From the NCBI GenBank assembly GCA_021442965.1, contig JABUUX010000126.1, positions 1 to 13,977 on the forward strand: a DNA stretch of 13,977 nucleotides, read 5' to 3'. Made by a program: the position numbers and the translations under genes. Below are positions 1-8,844 of the stretch, in pieces (position 1 is the first letter of the stretch; each line of letters opens with the position of its first letter). This DNA is from Treponema sp. Its GTDB lineage: Bacteria > Spirochaetota > Spirochaetia > Treponematales > Treponemataceae. The notes under the pieces were generated by a model, which did no database searches, was not told where the DNA came from, and saw nothing but the letters and a program-made list of their open reading frames with translations.

Positions 1-1323
1 TGGAATGCTGAATTAAAAAAGAATGCGAATTATTTTGTAAAAGTAAAAAATAGAGATGACGCTGAAAAAGTATTTTATGAGATTTTAAGCCATTACAACG
101 TAAAAGCTTCATTGGTAGAAAAAACTCAAATTTACGGTAAAGATTATAATCTTGAAAAACTTATGAGCGGTGATGAGTATGAATGGCACTGCTTTCAGTA
201 CAAAGAAAGTGATCTTCAAAATAATAGGTATTTCGAATTTGAAGAATATAAAAAAGCGATTATTAATTTCGAGATGGCTAAAAGAAAATACGCAAGACAT
301 GATAACAAAATTAAAGAAGCACTGCGAAAACAAAGCTCGGATGAAGGACATCGAAAAATAAAAGAAGTTTTTTCCAATTATCTTTTACGAGCAGACTTAT
401 ATGAAAAAGGATTTGATTTAAATAAACTTGACGAATTGAATACACCCGAAGAATTTGCAGCATATTTACAGCCGTTTTTTATAAATGAAAAAGGGGAACC
501 TTTGGATAATAATGCCAGCATATCATTTTCAAAATACAAAGATGGACGATACTGTGGGTTTATTCCTGTAAAAACAAAGAATTCAGTAGTAGTTGAATTT
601 TCAGATGTATACGGAACCAAAAAAGAATTATCACGGAAAAAATATGTGGTTGGTGAAACAATGTTTTATTATCCGTATTATAACGGCAAATGGACTAAAG
701 ACGGATATAGGGCAGGAAAATTGGTATGGGAAAGCGTAGATACAGTTGGAGTTACGCCCCGATATGATTATGAAACAAAAGACTGTCTTGTTATAAGGCC
801 TATTGGAAGTCCAAATAAATATTATTGGGAAAGAGTATTAGATTTGGTCGAAAAGACAGAAAAAAATAATATAATTATAGATTTGTATGGATTTCACTCT
901 GGCAGTTCCTCTTTTATATCTGATTATCTGAAAAAAACTATTTTTGACAAATCATTCAAAAATATGTATGTGCTTGTTGACAGAAAATGCTGGGATTTTG
1001 GTAACGATTTTGCACATGATATGAAAGAAAAAGGGGCAACATTAATTGGCGAACCGACTCGCGGTGATTATCTTTCGAAATGGACCTCTCGTTATACAAT
1101 TGAGTTTGATACTTTTACATGCAACCTAACACTTCAAATGACTACCTATGCACAATTTCAATATCGTGATGATGTAGTAGAAGGATATGGTATCACACCA
1201 GATATTTACTGTAATGACATTAACGATGCCTTTGAGATTCTCAGAATATTAACCGGCGACGAAGAATTATCTTATACACCAGATAAGCAGATTATCCCAC
1301 CGTCAAATTTACCGGATAAATAA
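1..1323 (+). CDS. S41-like peptidase-fold protein, probably catalytically inactive (5' end outside window)
   Basis: The reading frame is open from the first base, so the TTG at 112 is not a convincing start; the gene begins upstream and at least 440 residues are visible. The C-terminal third looks like the S41 (C-terminal-processing/tricorn-like) peptidase core: a hydrophobic strand followed by DLYGFHSGSSS (about 880-912) where active families have DLRGNGGG, then VLVDRKCWDFGNDFAHDM (970-1023), then LIGEPTRGD (1042-1068), and a late GYGITPDI segment typical of the end of S41 domains. Aligned by eye with S41 members that read C-Y-S-A-x-N-D-F at the nucleophile, the serine is replaced by Asp (codon 994-996), and the CtpA-type lysine position near GEPT-x-G is also Asp. 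The region before this is charged, without a membrane segment, and unrecognised. The fold assignment is moderately sure; loss of catalysis is inference. Confidence 0.6.
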   Translation, partial: WNAELKKNANYFVKVKNRDDAEKVFYEILSHYNVKASLVEKTQIYGKDYNLEKLMSGDEYEWHCFQYKESDLQNNRYFEFEEYKKAIINFEMAKRKYARHDNKIKEALRKQSSDEGHRKIKEVFSNYLLRADLYEKGFDLNKLDELNTPEEFAAYLQPFFINEKGEPLDNNASISFSKYKDGRYCGFIPVKTKNSVVVEFSDVYGTKKELSRKKYVVGETMFYYPYYNGKWTKDGYRAGKLVWESVDTVGVTPRYDYETKDCLVIRPIGSPNKYYWERVLDLVEKTEKNNIIIDLYGFHSGSSSFISDYLKKTIFDKSFKNMYVLVDRKCWDFGNDFAHDMKEKGATLIGEPTRGDYLSKWTSRYTIEFDTFTCNLTLQMTTYAQFQYRDDVVEGYGITPDIYCNDINDAFEILRILTGDEELSYTPDKQIIPPSNLPDK

Positions 1324-1470
1324 GCTAAACACAGGAATCCAAACAAATGAAAGCTTCCTTGACAGCCGCCTTGGCAAGAGTTTGTGCATCCTACACAAGT
1401 GGTAATGCTATTATTAATAGAATGACGGCTTTCGCACTAAATTTATGAAAATTGTAGAATCCCGTTCTTT

Positions 1471-1499
1471 TTGACAAAGTTTTTATACTGATTTAAAAT
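1471..1499 (+). promoter_or_regulatory. Sigma-70-type promoter of the chemoreceptor gene
   Basis: A perfect -35 box TTGACA (1471-1476) is followed after exactly 17 bp by TAAAAT (1494-1499), one mismatch from TATAAT. Transcription would start near 1506, giving a leader of about 42 bases before the chemoreceptor ATG at 1548, which has GGAG at 1539-1542, five bases upstream. This is the best -35/-10 pair seen in the window. Confidence 0.7.
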
Positions 1500-1547
1500 A
1501 ATAAAGATATTGTGAATGTTTGATAAACATCGCTTTATGGAGTCATT

Positions 1548-3611
1548 ATGAAGTCAAAAAGTTTAAGGATTGCGATTGTTGTTTCGGCAGCTTTGGTTGG
1601 GGTTTTGTGTGCAGCTGTATCTACTCGTTTTGTTTTTACAAAGGGGGCCAAAGATAAACTTCACCGGGAAGCTGAAATGCAGGTTTTGAAATTTGAATCA
1701 CAGTTAAACGGAGAAATTAAACTGGTTTTGCAGATGGCAAAATCACCGGTTGTTATAAACTATCTAAAAAATCCTGATGATCCTTTTTATTCTAAATCAG
1801 GAATTGAAGAAGTTCGGCTTTATCAGGAGTCCTTCCTTGGAAAAAGTTCATTTTGGGCTTCAACTTACGACGATGTTTTCTGGTCTGACTGTGAGCCTGT
1901 TTATGTAATTGATAGAGAGGATCCTTCCCAGTACTGGTACAAGATGACTCTTTACGAAACTGATGTATATAACTTTAACATCAACTATAATCCTGATTTA
2001 AAAGAAACAAAACTTTGGATAAATGCTGTTGTTCGGGGTGAAGACAATGAGCCGATTGGAATTTGCGGAACTGGAATTCCTTTAGATAATTTTGTGAACA
2101 GTCTTTTTATGTCACTCAAAACTGAAGACTCTGTATCTATGTATATGTTCAACGATTTTTCTGAAGTTACAGGGGCTTTAGATTCTTCTCTTATAGAAAA
2201 TAAAGTTAAAATTTCAGAAATACTTCCAGTGCTTTCAGGAAATGATAAGTACACAAGTGAAACATTGGAATTCCATACACCAAAATGTGAATACATTGCC
2301 TCTCCTATGCCTTCGGTTAATTGGATGCTCGTTTTAGAACGTCCGTTTACTCTGAAAGCGTTTATGGATAGCGCACCTCTTCCATTTGGAATCCTTCTAT
2401 TTCTGGTTTTTCTTGCCGGACTATTTTATATTTTCCGCGGTATTTTTAAGCCATTAAATTCTTTGAATAAAATGGTAAAAGATATTAGTTCGGGAAATGC
2501 CGACCTAACAAAAAGAATTGAAATTAAAAATAGCGGAAGCATAAAGGATATTACACTGCTGGTTTCGGGCTTTAACGGTTTTATCCAGAAAATTCAGGAG
2601 ACTGTAAAATCGCTTAAAGATTCAAATGAACAGATTGAGTCTTCAAGGCAAAAGTTGAATATTGGAACTACAGAAACAATAAACTTTATGGAAAGTATAA
2701 GCGGCAGTTTGGATACATTTATAGATACAATTAAAAAACAGAGTGCCAGTGTTCAGGAAACAACAGAAGCTGTGGATCAGATAGCGGTAAATATTACCGA
2801 GATGGACAAAATGGTATCTTCACAAAGTAGTGCGGTAAGTAATGCATCTTCAGCGGTAGAATATCTTCTGGAAAATATAAGTAAAGTAAATGTGTCTGTA
2901 GGGGAACTTTCTAATTCTTTTGACGAGTTAAAACAGAATTCTACTGACGGTGTTCGTAAACACGATATTATGACAGAAAAAATTATGCAGATTCAGCAGG
3001 AGTCTGCTATGCTTGCCGAAGCAAACTCTGTAATTTCTGCTATTGCCGAACAGACAAATCTTCTGGCTATGAACGCAGCCATAGAAGCGGCTCATGCTGG
3101 GGAAGCGGGAAAGGGCTTTAGTGTTGTTGCTGATGAAATCAGAAAACTTTCTGAAAATTCTTCTGCCCAATCTAAAACTATTACAGAAGAACTTAGTGAA
3201 ATTGAAAAATCTATTCGTGAAGTTGTTTCTTCTTCTGCCGAAGCCGGTGAATCTTTGAATGGTATTTCAGAAAAAGTTAATACGATTAACGTTCTGGTAG
3301 AGTCTATTTCACATGTTATGAGGGAACAGGAAAACGGTTCTAAACAGATTAATGGTTCCCTTGCAACATTAAATGAATCTACTTCTGCTGTTAGAACTGC
3401 GTCTTCTGAAATGAACGAAGGAAGTCTGACTATTATTGATGAAATAAATAATCTTCACAGTCTGACTACAGATATGGATTATGGAATGAACGAACTGGAT
3501 GCAAAAAGTGAATTCATCAAAACAATCCAGAATTCTTTATCAGGACTTTCAAAGGATATGGATGACGCTATAAAAACTATGAATATTAATTTGGATAAGT
3601 TCCAGGTATAG
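1548..3611 (+). CDS. Methyl-accepting chemotaxis protein with periplasmic Cache-type sensor
   Basis: This is a full-length 687-residue inner-membrane chemoreceptor that senses a periplasmic ligand and controls CheA/CheW signalling to the flagellar motor. It has a membrane segment near residues 8-28, a periplasmic region of about 245 residues with Cache-like features (LWINAVVRG followed by GICGTGIPL), a second membrane segment near 277-297, a HAMP domain near 300-350 ([10 protein letters not shown], then [10 protein letters not shown]), and a long coiled-coil signalling domain. The conserved hairpin tip that binds CheA/CheW is intact: [20 protein letters not shown] begins near residue 499 and continues into [16 protein letters not shown]. 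No C-terminal CheR-docking pentapeptide is visible. It is a monocistronic gene with its own sigma-70 promoter and a good ribosome binding site. The ligand cannot be told from sequence; I do not see the canonical amino-acid-binding Cache motif. Family assignment is near certain. Confidence 0.95.
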   Translation: MKSKSLRIAIVVSAALVGVLCAAVSTRFVFTKGAKDKLHREAEMQVLKFESQLNGEIKLVLQMAKSPVVINYLKNPDDPFYSKSGIEEVRLYQESFLGKSSFWASTYDDVFWSDCEPVYVIDREDPSQYWYKMTLYETDVYNFNINYNPDLKETKLWINAVVRGEDNEPIGICGTGIPLDNFVNSLFMSLKTEDSVSMYMFNDFSEVTGALDSSLIENKVKISEILPVLSGNDKYTSETLEFHTPKCEYIASPMPSVNWMLVLERPFTLKAFMDSAPLPFGILLFLVFLAGLFYIFRGIFKPLNSLNKMVKDISSGNADLTKRIEIKNSGSIKDITLLVSGFNGFIQKIQETVKSLKDSNEQIESSRQKLNIGTTETINFMESISGSLDTFIDTIKKQSASVQETTEAVDQIAVNITEMDKMVSSQSSAVSNASSAVEYLLENISKVNVSVGELSNSFDELKQNSTDGVRKHDIMTEKIMQIQQESAMLAEANSVISAIAEQTNLLAMNAAIEAAHAGEAGKGFSVVADEIRKLSENSSAQSKTITEELSEIEKSIREVVSSSAEAGESLNGISEKVNTINVLVESISHVMREQENGSKQINGSLATLNESTSAVRTASSEMNEGSLTIIDEINNLHSLTTDMDYGMNELDAKSEFIKTIQNSLSGLSKDMDDAIKTMNINLDKFQV

Positions 3612-3621
3612 TAGACCTTGT

Positions 3622-3682
3622 CCTTTGGTGGTTTCGACGGGCTCAACCTAAAGGTTTCGACGGGCTCAACCACCGTGAAAGG
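3622..3682. repeat. Nested inverted/direct repeat between convergent genes
   Basis: Two perfect copies of GGTTTCGACGGGCTCAACC lie at 3630-3648 and 3653-3671, 23 bp apart. The outer flanks are inverted: CCTTTGGTGGTT (3622-3633) pairs with AACCACC (3668-3674) plus AAAGG (3678-3682), leaving a three-base bulge. The inner copy ends form a second hairpin, AACC-TAAA-GGTT (3645-3656). The motif resembles a short dispersed repeat that I recall from many bacterial genomes, with core TTCGAC-x-x-GCTCAACCACC. The element begins 10 bp after the chemoreceptor stop and ends 4 bp before the stop of the convergent solute-binding-protein gene. It could act as a bidirectional transcription barrier, although no T-tract follows on either side. 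Confidence 0.85.
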
Positions 3683-3686
3683 AAAA

Positions 3687-5354
3687 TTAAAAGCAGTTTG
3701 TAAAGTCTGGTTTTACGTCTTTTTTGAAAAGATATTTCAAAGGATGAAGGCTCAGTGCGTTTGGATACCATCCTCCAATTTCATCTGTATTTATTGTGGA
3801 AAGTGAAACTGGATGTGAAAGCGGCATAACCATGCCTTCGTCTAAAAGAATTCTTTCGGCTTGTGCCAGAAGTTCGTAACGCTTTGTTCCTGTTGCTAAA
3901 GCTGCTTCATCTATCAGTCTGTCAAAATCTTTATTTTTCCAACCGCTAATATTTAGAGTTGAATCTCCGCGGAAAAGTTCCAGAAAAGCCAGTGGGTCTG
4001 CAAAGTCTCCAATCCAATTATATGATACAATATCTGCATCACCTGAATCTGCCATGTAAAAGTATTGTGCAGAAGGAACATATTCAATAGTGAGTTCTAT
4101 CCCTAATGGTTCCAAACTTGATTTTAATAGTGAAAATTCTGCATCTGTAAAAGAACCTTCTGCCATAAGCATTTTAAGCGGAATTTTTTCATCTTCAGGA
4201 ATGTTGTGCTTTTTTCGAGCATCGTTCATTAACAGAAGAGCTTCATTTGCATCGGTGTAAGAATATCCTTCTACCTGCGGATAACCTGTAAGCGGGTATA
4301 CTAATGTTTCGGCTTTTACAATATTGTTTTTTCTTAGTTCTTCCCAAGGCATAACTTCCATAACTGCCTGACGGAAATCGGGAATATCCCAGACTGCGCG
4401 GAGACCTTTTGCCAGGGGCTTAACTTTTGTTGTTTTAAAAAACATGTACTCTGTTCCGAACTCAGCATCATAATGAAGAGCTTTCTGGTTTATGATATTT
4501 TGAGTCTGAATTTCATAAGAGGAAATCCATTCTGAAAAACCGGTGTTAAAAAAGTATGTATTTTCTTCGGCACCCAGGGACTGAAAAAAGCAGATCATTT
4601 TAAGGTTTACATTTTCTGCATCCCAGTAAAACTCGTTTTTTTCAAGAAATAACTGACCGCTCTGCATATCACTTATGGCATAAGGTCCGGAATAAACGGT
4701 AGGATTACGATGAATAACTGAGAAAGCAGAATGACATAAAAGGCGTGGAAGATAACTGGCGGGTGTTTTAAGTCTTATGGAAACTGTATCCGGAGAAACA
4801 ACAGTTATGGCAACATTTTCTTCATGTCCTGTTCCTGTTCTGAATTCCCGAGCGCCTTCAATTATGTCCAGCATAGAAGAGTATGCAGCAGAAGGTGTAG
4901 CAAGTAGTTGAATCCAGGAACGGCGGACATCGTTTGCTGTAATGTAGGAACCGTCTGAAAAACGGGCATTTTCTCTAAGCTTAAAAGTCCATCGTTTTTT
5001 GTCACGAGAAATTTTATAGCTTACGCAGATTGCCGGAAGTGGTTCCAGAGTTACCGGGTCATACGAAAATAGACCTTCATAAATGCCTGTAAAAATTTGG
5101 GCATCAGAAATAAAAGTAGAAGTTTGTGGATTTAAATCATGTTCATGGGTAGCTTCAACAACTGTCATTATGAATTTGCTGGCAGGAAGAAGATTGTCAT
5201 CCAAGTCCCCCGGGTCATTAACATAAACAGGGTCAACATCTTCATTAAGAAGATCAATGATTTCTTCATCTTCAATATAGGCTTGAGTAAAAATACAAGA
5301 TGCAGAAAACACAGCTACTGTGATAACTGCAAAAACTTTTTTTATACTAATCAT
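3687..5354 (-). CDS. Peptide-type ABC transporter solute-binding protein (SBP family 5)
   Basis: A 555-residue secreted binding protein of the OppA/DppA class, which captures peptides or similar solutes for an ABC importer. After a basic, hydrophobic signal segment (residues 1-19) come the class hallmarks: LNPQTSTFISDAQIFTGIYEGL, then a DKKRWTFKLRENARFSDG stretch and TANDVRRSW, then a YSGPYAI hinge region, and late in the protein SYNWIGDFADPLAFLELF. Cys20 in SASC could be a lipidation site, but the -3 position is Ser rather than Leu, so a normal signal-peptidase-I protein is also possible. The ATG overlaps the stop of the upstream gene by eight bases (ATGATTAG) and has GGGG seven bases upstream, which implies translational coupling. 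It is the last gene of a five-gene run. No permease or ATPase gene is adjacent, so the substrate and transporter partners are unknown. Confidence 0.9.
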   Translation of the reverse strand: MISIKKVFAVITVAVFSASCIFTQAYIEDEEIIDLLNEDVDPVYVNDPGDLDDNLLPASKFIMTVVEATHEHDLNPQTSTFISDAQIFTGIYEGLFSYDPVTLEPLPAICVSYKISRDKKRWTFKLRENARFSDGSYITANDVRRSWIQLLATPSAAYSSMLDIIEGAREFRTGTGHEENVAITVVSPDTVSIRLKTPASYLPRLLCHSAFSVIHRNPTVYSGPYAISDMQSGQLFLEKNEFYWDAENVNLKMICFFQSLGAEENTYFFNTGFSEWISSYEIQTQNIINQKALHYDAEFGTEYMFFKTTKVKPLAKGLRAVWDIPDFRQAVMEVMPWEELRKNNIVKAETLVYPLTGYPQVEGYSYTDANEALLLMNDARKKHNIPEDEKIPLKMLMAEGSFTDAEFSLLKSSLEPLGIELTIEYVPSAQYFYMADSGDADIVSYNWIGDFADPLAFLELFRGDSTLNISGWKNKDFDRLIDEAALATGTKRYELLAQAERILLDEGMVMPLSHPVSLSTINTDEIGGWYPNALSLHPLKYLFKKDVKPDFTNCF

Positions 5355-6750
5355 TTGTAATCCCCAATTTTCTCATCTGTTCTGTTTCCTCAATAATGGA
5401 CTGGTATTCACCGCGTTTTTTATTTGTGTTGATAATTGTGTTCCTCATAGAATCAAGTTCAATCTTAAGACCTTTAACTCTAAGGCGTTCGGATACAGGA
5501 ACATTATTTTTAAAGAAATCATCAAGGGCTGTAAAGGTGTTGTAAAGATTCTGATTTTCGGAAATTTGTTTTCCAAGGAAGCTTAAAATCTGTACTTCAC
5601 TGGCGGCATCAATTTTTTCATACTCAGGACCGCGATTTGCTATTCCTGAATAGATGCGTGCTTTTTTTTGAATATCATCCAAAATGGCGTTGATGTTTAC
5701 TTTTTTTGTGGACTTCTGTTTTGTAATAGGATCTACAATTGTGATGTTATACTGAATATCCTTTGGTTTGATATGAAACAGTTTTGCCATAAAAGCACCG
5801 AATCCGGTTTTCTTTTTGGAATAAAACAGTTTGTTGTTATCATTAATTTTTGTGTAAAAAACCTGATAGATTGGTCCTAAGGCTCCCATAATATTTATGG
5901 CGTTCATTATGATAGCTTTTGTATCTATGGATTTTTTTATTTTTTTATTTCCAGAATCTTTTGTCTGAAGCCGGTTAATTACTGCCTGTCTGAGTTTTTC
6001 TTTTGCAGGGTCCTGGTCTTCGGCAATAATTTCATTTATAAGCTCTGTGTAAAAAGGCTTTTTCCCCATGGTGTCAGAAAAAATTCGTTTTATTTCTGCA
6101 AGTTCTGCCTCTGGAGAAGCCATAGCTTTTTCACGGTTGAATGAAGGATGAGACAAAAGGTCAGAACGAATAGAAGCTTTGTAAATCTCTCTGTGGAATT
6201 TACTTAGCTGACCAAGCAACGAACTGATTTCTGCAATGGCTTGTCCACATTTTGTAACGTTGTCGTTAAGCGTGCTTATCATCATTGGAGGTGCATTTAC
6301 TTTTGCTTCGCTAAGGATGAAAGCCAGACCACGGGTATTTGGTTTTTCACTGTTTGTAGACATATCTTCCCAAATAAATGCTGCGTTCAATTCCTGAAGT
6401 TTTTTAATTTTTGGAAGATTGATAGTTTCAACAGTAAAACGTGTATAAGTACATACAAAATCGACCATGGTATCGTAATCAGAAAAGCGGGTTCCAATGG
6501 TAATGTTGCGTTCTGTTTCCGGGTAAGGGCTTGTGTCTGGTGCTGAGACTTCTGAAATCTTTCTGTCCAAACGGTAAGGGTCTTTTGGAATAACACATTT
6601 TTGGATTAAATATTCATATATATTTTTAACACAGATATTCAGTATTCTGTAAGCATCAAGCATTTTAGGAAGCTCGGTTTCATTAAACCAGGCGGTCTTT
6701 TGTGCGATGAGTGTCTGAAGTTGTGTTGAAAAATCGGTTGTTGTATCCAT
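5347..6750 (-). CDS. Hypothetical cytoplasmic protein of the envelope operon
   Basis: I do not recognise this 467-residue protein. It has no signal peptide and no clear membrane span. The composition suggests a mostly alpha-helical, charged protein; one hydrophobic stretch lies near residues 275-297 (IIMNAINIMGALGPIYQVFY), a basic KKTGFGAFMAKLFHIKPKD segment follows, and the C-terminus is helical and possibly coiled-coil. I chose the ATG at 6750-6748: it is preceded by AAGGGG (6762-6757) with a six-base gap, whereas the ATG two codons upstream directly abuts that box. The gene starts 10 bases after the stop of the outer-membrane-type gene, and its end overlaps the start of the solute-binding-protein gene. 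Its place in the operon argues for a cytoplasmic partner of the exported proteins, which is inference only. Confidence 0.85.
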   Translation of the reverse strand: MDTTTDFSTQLQTLIAQKTAWFNETELPKMLDAYRILNICVKNIYEYLIQKCVIPKDPYRLDRKISEVSAPDTSPYPETERNITIGTRFSDYDTMVDFVCTYTRFTVETINLPKIKKLQELNAAFIWEDMSTNSEKPNTRGLAFILSEAKVNAPPMMISTLNDNVTKCGQAIAEISSLLGQLSKFHREIYKASIRSDLLSHPSFNREKAMASPEAELAEIKRIFSDTMGKKPFYTELINEIIAEDQDPAKEKLRQAVINRLQTKDSGNKKIKKSIDTKAIIMNAINIMGALGPIYQVFYTKINDNNKLFYSKKKTGFGAFMAKLFHIKPKDIQYNITIVDPITKQKSTKKVNINAILDDIQKKARIYSGIANRGPEYEKIDAASEVQILSFLGKQISENQNLYNTFTALDDFFKNNVPVSERLRVKGLKIELDSMRNTIINTNKKRGEYQSIIEETEQMRKLGITND

Positions 6751-6760
6751 AACCATCCCC

Positions 6761-7663
6761 TTAAAATGCTACCTTTATTCCTGCAGATATAATCATACCA
6801 TTCAAACCGTCTCCTGCAAAGGTTCCCATTAAAGGAAAATATGCTGCAACATAGGGGCCTGCTTTAGAATGATTATAGAAAGAAAACATGCAGGAAAAAC
6901 TAGTTGACAGGAAAAGGAATCTGGCATTATCCCAGAAATATTGATTTATTAAATCGTTGTCAGATTGTGCAGTTCCAGAAAATCCGGGTTCCTCAGGACT
7001 TACACCCGTAGACAAAGTTCCAAATCTCATAAGTGCTGAAACACCGCCTGTCAGCTGAAATTTATATTTTTGAAAAAAGAATGTAACCACAATAGGAATA
7101 TCCAGAAGAAAGGTCCATGCCGTGGTTGTTCTGTTTTCTATTTCAGCCGGGAGTGCCTTCCCTTCGTACCAAAGATAGTATCCCTGATAAAATGAAAGAG
7201 AAGGTTCAGTAGCTATAAAAGTATAATTTGGCCACAGGACACTGATTCCCGGCATAACAAATAAAGGAGGAGGTGCACTGTGTTTTGAATCTTCTGTGTT
7301 AAAGAAAATTGATACAGGAAGTTTAAGAGAAAATTCCAAAGAATTAAAAAAATCTTTTGCAGATTCAGGTTTTTTAAAAAATTTCCCAAACAGAATGAAT
7401 TTTACAGGATCCTGTTCTGCTGTTATTCCGTCTGCTTCGGAAACATAAACATATTCCTTTTCTTCGGAATTGGCAGTATCTTGATTTTCAGTTTTATCTT
7501 CTCTGGAAATATCAGAAGATGTTGTGTCTAAATCCTGGTCACTTTCAACCGTGGTTTCTGTAACTTCAGATTCAGAAAGAATTGCATCTGGAGTTTCCAT
7601 TTCCTGACCGTATGCACTAAGAGATAAAGTAAAAACAAAAAATAAAAAAATGATTTTCTTCAT
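6761..7663 (-). CDS. Probable outer-membrane beta-barrel protein with acidic N-terminal linker
   Basis: A 300-residue exported protein with a typical signal peptide (MKKIIFLFFVFTLSLSAYG, cleavage likely before Gln20). Residues about 20-75 are very rich in Glu, Asp, Ser and Thr and look disordered. The remainder alternates hydrophobic and polar residues in short stretches with many aromatics (for example FFFQKYKFQLTGGVSALMRF), and the last residues are AGIKVAF, ending in Phe, the pattern recognised by the BAM outer-membrane assembly machinery. I therefore infer a small outer-membrane barrel, but no named family is recognised. Only three bases separate it from the preceding gene's stop, and there is no good Shine-Dalgarno, so it probably depends on translation of that gene. 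The downstream gene's ribosome site overlaps its stop codon. Confidence 0.8.
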   Translation of the reverse strand: MKKIIFLFFVFTLSLSAYGQEMETPDAILSESEVTETTVESDQDLDTTSSDISREDKTENQDTANSEEKEYVYVSEADGITAEQDPVKFILFGKFFKKPESAKDFFNSLEFSLKLPVSIFFNTEDSKHSAPPPLFVMPGISVLWPNYTFIATEPSLSFYQGYYLWYEGKALPAEIENRTTTAWTFLLDIPIVVTFFFQKYKFQLTGGVSALMRFGTLSTGVSPEEPGFSGTAQSDNDLINQYFWDNARFLFLSTSFSCMFSFYNHSKAGPYVAAYFPLMGTFAGDGLNGMIISAGIKVAF

Positions 7664-7666
7664 AAG

Positions 7667-8839
7667 CTAACTTTTAATTTCCTTGTAAAGTGTTTCGTCA
7701 AGGTTTACCTGTATAAATCCGCTTCGGGAAGTTTTGTAAAAATCTGTTTCTTCCCAAGCTGCATAAAGTGAAGTTCCAGAAATTACAAAACTTGTATAGC
7801 GGAATCCTTGTGGGAGTTTTGGGAGTCTTATTGCTACAGGCTTTCCACCTCTAAGAATTCTTCTGCCGTCAAGTGCTCCTTCCAGATACAGAGTCCCTTC
7901 CTGAAACATAATGCCACTCCATGTTTGTGAAATAATTCCATAGGCATTTAATGTGTTCTCTGTTTCTTTGGAAACATTTGAATAAAGCCTTGGTGAAGTT
8001 CCTCCTGCCGTGTATGCAGTTAAATTGAACGGAACTTTAGATGCCATGCCATTAAGAAGTTTTTTAATTCTGTCCGGAGCTTTAGAAAATGGCAAAGGTT
8101 CACGTTGCTTTCTAAAAGTATCAACATCACTTTCAGAAATAGAAATATTCTGGGGGGCTGTTGAAGGACTCAGATTTAAAAGAGGAATATTTGAAGTCCA
8201 TTTAATGTAAGAAAAATCAGTTTTAAAATCTTCTTCAGATTTTATGCAACAGAACCATGTGCGACCGTCCCAAATAAAATCAGTGACTTCGCAAGCAGGG
8301 CTCTTTGTAAGATTGTCGCAGTTTACTAATGGATAAGAGATTTTTGAAGCAGGATCAAACTGCACAAGAAACGGATGCTGTTTATCTTTTGCCGGATTAT
8401 TAAAGAAAGCACTTTTATATAGGGAGTATATAGGTGTGCCATTCAGAAAAACAAGATTTCCTGCCGTTCTTTCTGAAAACAGAATTTGATCTCTGTAAAG
8501 TTCTACGGTGTCATTGTCTAAAGTTATAACCCCCATTCTGTTTACAATCATATATCCTTTTTGAATCATGCCGTCTTCGTTTGAGGCTGCAGAACTTGAA
8601 GAAATGCGAACAGCTTCGGTCCACGGTTTTTCCTGAACATAGGGAGCATTTTGAGGCAGAGGAATTTGAGTAAAGCCTGTTTGTGTAAAACAGAACCATT
8701 TATGAGATTTTGATTCCTTTACTGTGTTTTCTATTACTACTTCCTGTACATCTTTTTTTGAACAGGAGGCAAAACACAGAACTGAAAGAGCCGTAAATGC
8801 AATAATAGTAAATTTTGTTTTTATAAAAATAGTTTTCAT
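7667..8839 (-). CDS. Putative lipoprotein of unknown function
   Basis: A 390-residue protein with a lipoprotein-type signal: a long hydrophobic stretch ending in LCFASC, with Cys26 the predicted lipidated residue followed by SKKD. The mature part shows repeated short beta-rich segments with aromatic and Gly/Asn turns (WFCFTQTGF, YMIVNRMGVITLDNDTVELY, DFIWDGRTWFCCI, YTSFVISGTSLYAAWEE). Such recurrence could reflect a beta-propeller-like fold; that is a visual impression, not a family match. AGGA overlaps the upstream stop and lies only three bases before this ATG, so the two genes are coupled. The stop is three bases before the outer-membrane-type gene. Export and lipidation are fairly sure; function is unknown. 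Confidence 0.8.
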   Translation of the reverse strand: MKTIFIKTKFTIIAFTALSVLCFASCSKKDVQEVVIENTVKESKSHKWFCFTQTGFTQIPLPQNAPYVQEKPWTEAVRISSSSAASNEDGMIQKGYMIVNRMGVITLDNDTVELYRDQILFSERTAGNLVFLNGTPIYSLYKSAFFNNPAKDKQHPFLVQFDPASKISYPLVNCDNLTKSPACEVTDFIWDGRTWFCCIKSEEDFKTDFSYIKWTSNIPLLNLSPSTAPQNISISESDVDTFRKQREPLPFSKAPDRIKKLLNGMASKVPFNLTAYTAGGTSPRLYSNVSKETENTLNAYGIISQTWSGIMFQEGTLYLEGALDGRRILRGGKPVAIRLPKLPQGFRYTSFVISGTSLYAAWEETDFYKTSRSGFIQVNLDETLYKEIKS

Positions 8840-8844
8840 TAATC

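Noticed and set aside
112..1323. TTG at 112 as the start of the S41-like gene
   Set aside because: The same frame runs open to base 1 and no ribosome site precedes the TTG, so the gene is truncated by the window rather than starting there.
1347..1448. 33-residue frame starting MKASLTAALARVC
   Set aside because: No convincing ribosome site, no recognisable family and no conservation evidence; kept only as part of a low-interest repeat observation.
1502..1526. Flagellar sigma-28-type promoter (TAAAG ... TTTGATAA) upstream of the chemoreceptor gene
   Set aside because: The spacing is two bases short of the usual arrangement and the -10 half matches only GATAA, whereas a near-perfect sigma-70 pair lies just upstream.
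6748..6756. ATG at 6756 as the start of the cytoplasmic operon protein
   Set aside because: The AAGGGG box directly abuts it with no spacing, while the ATG two codons later has the normal six-base gap.
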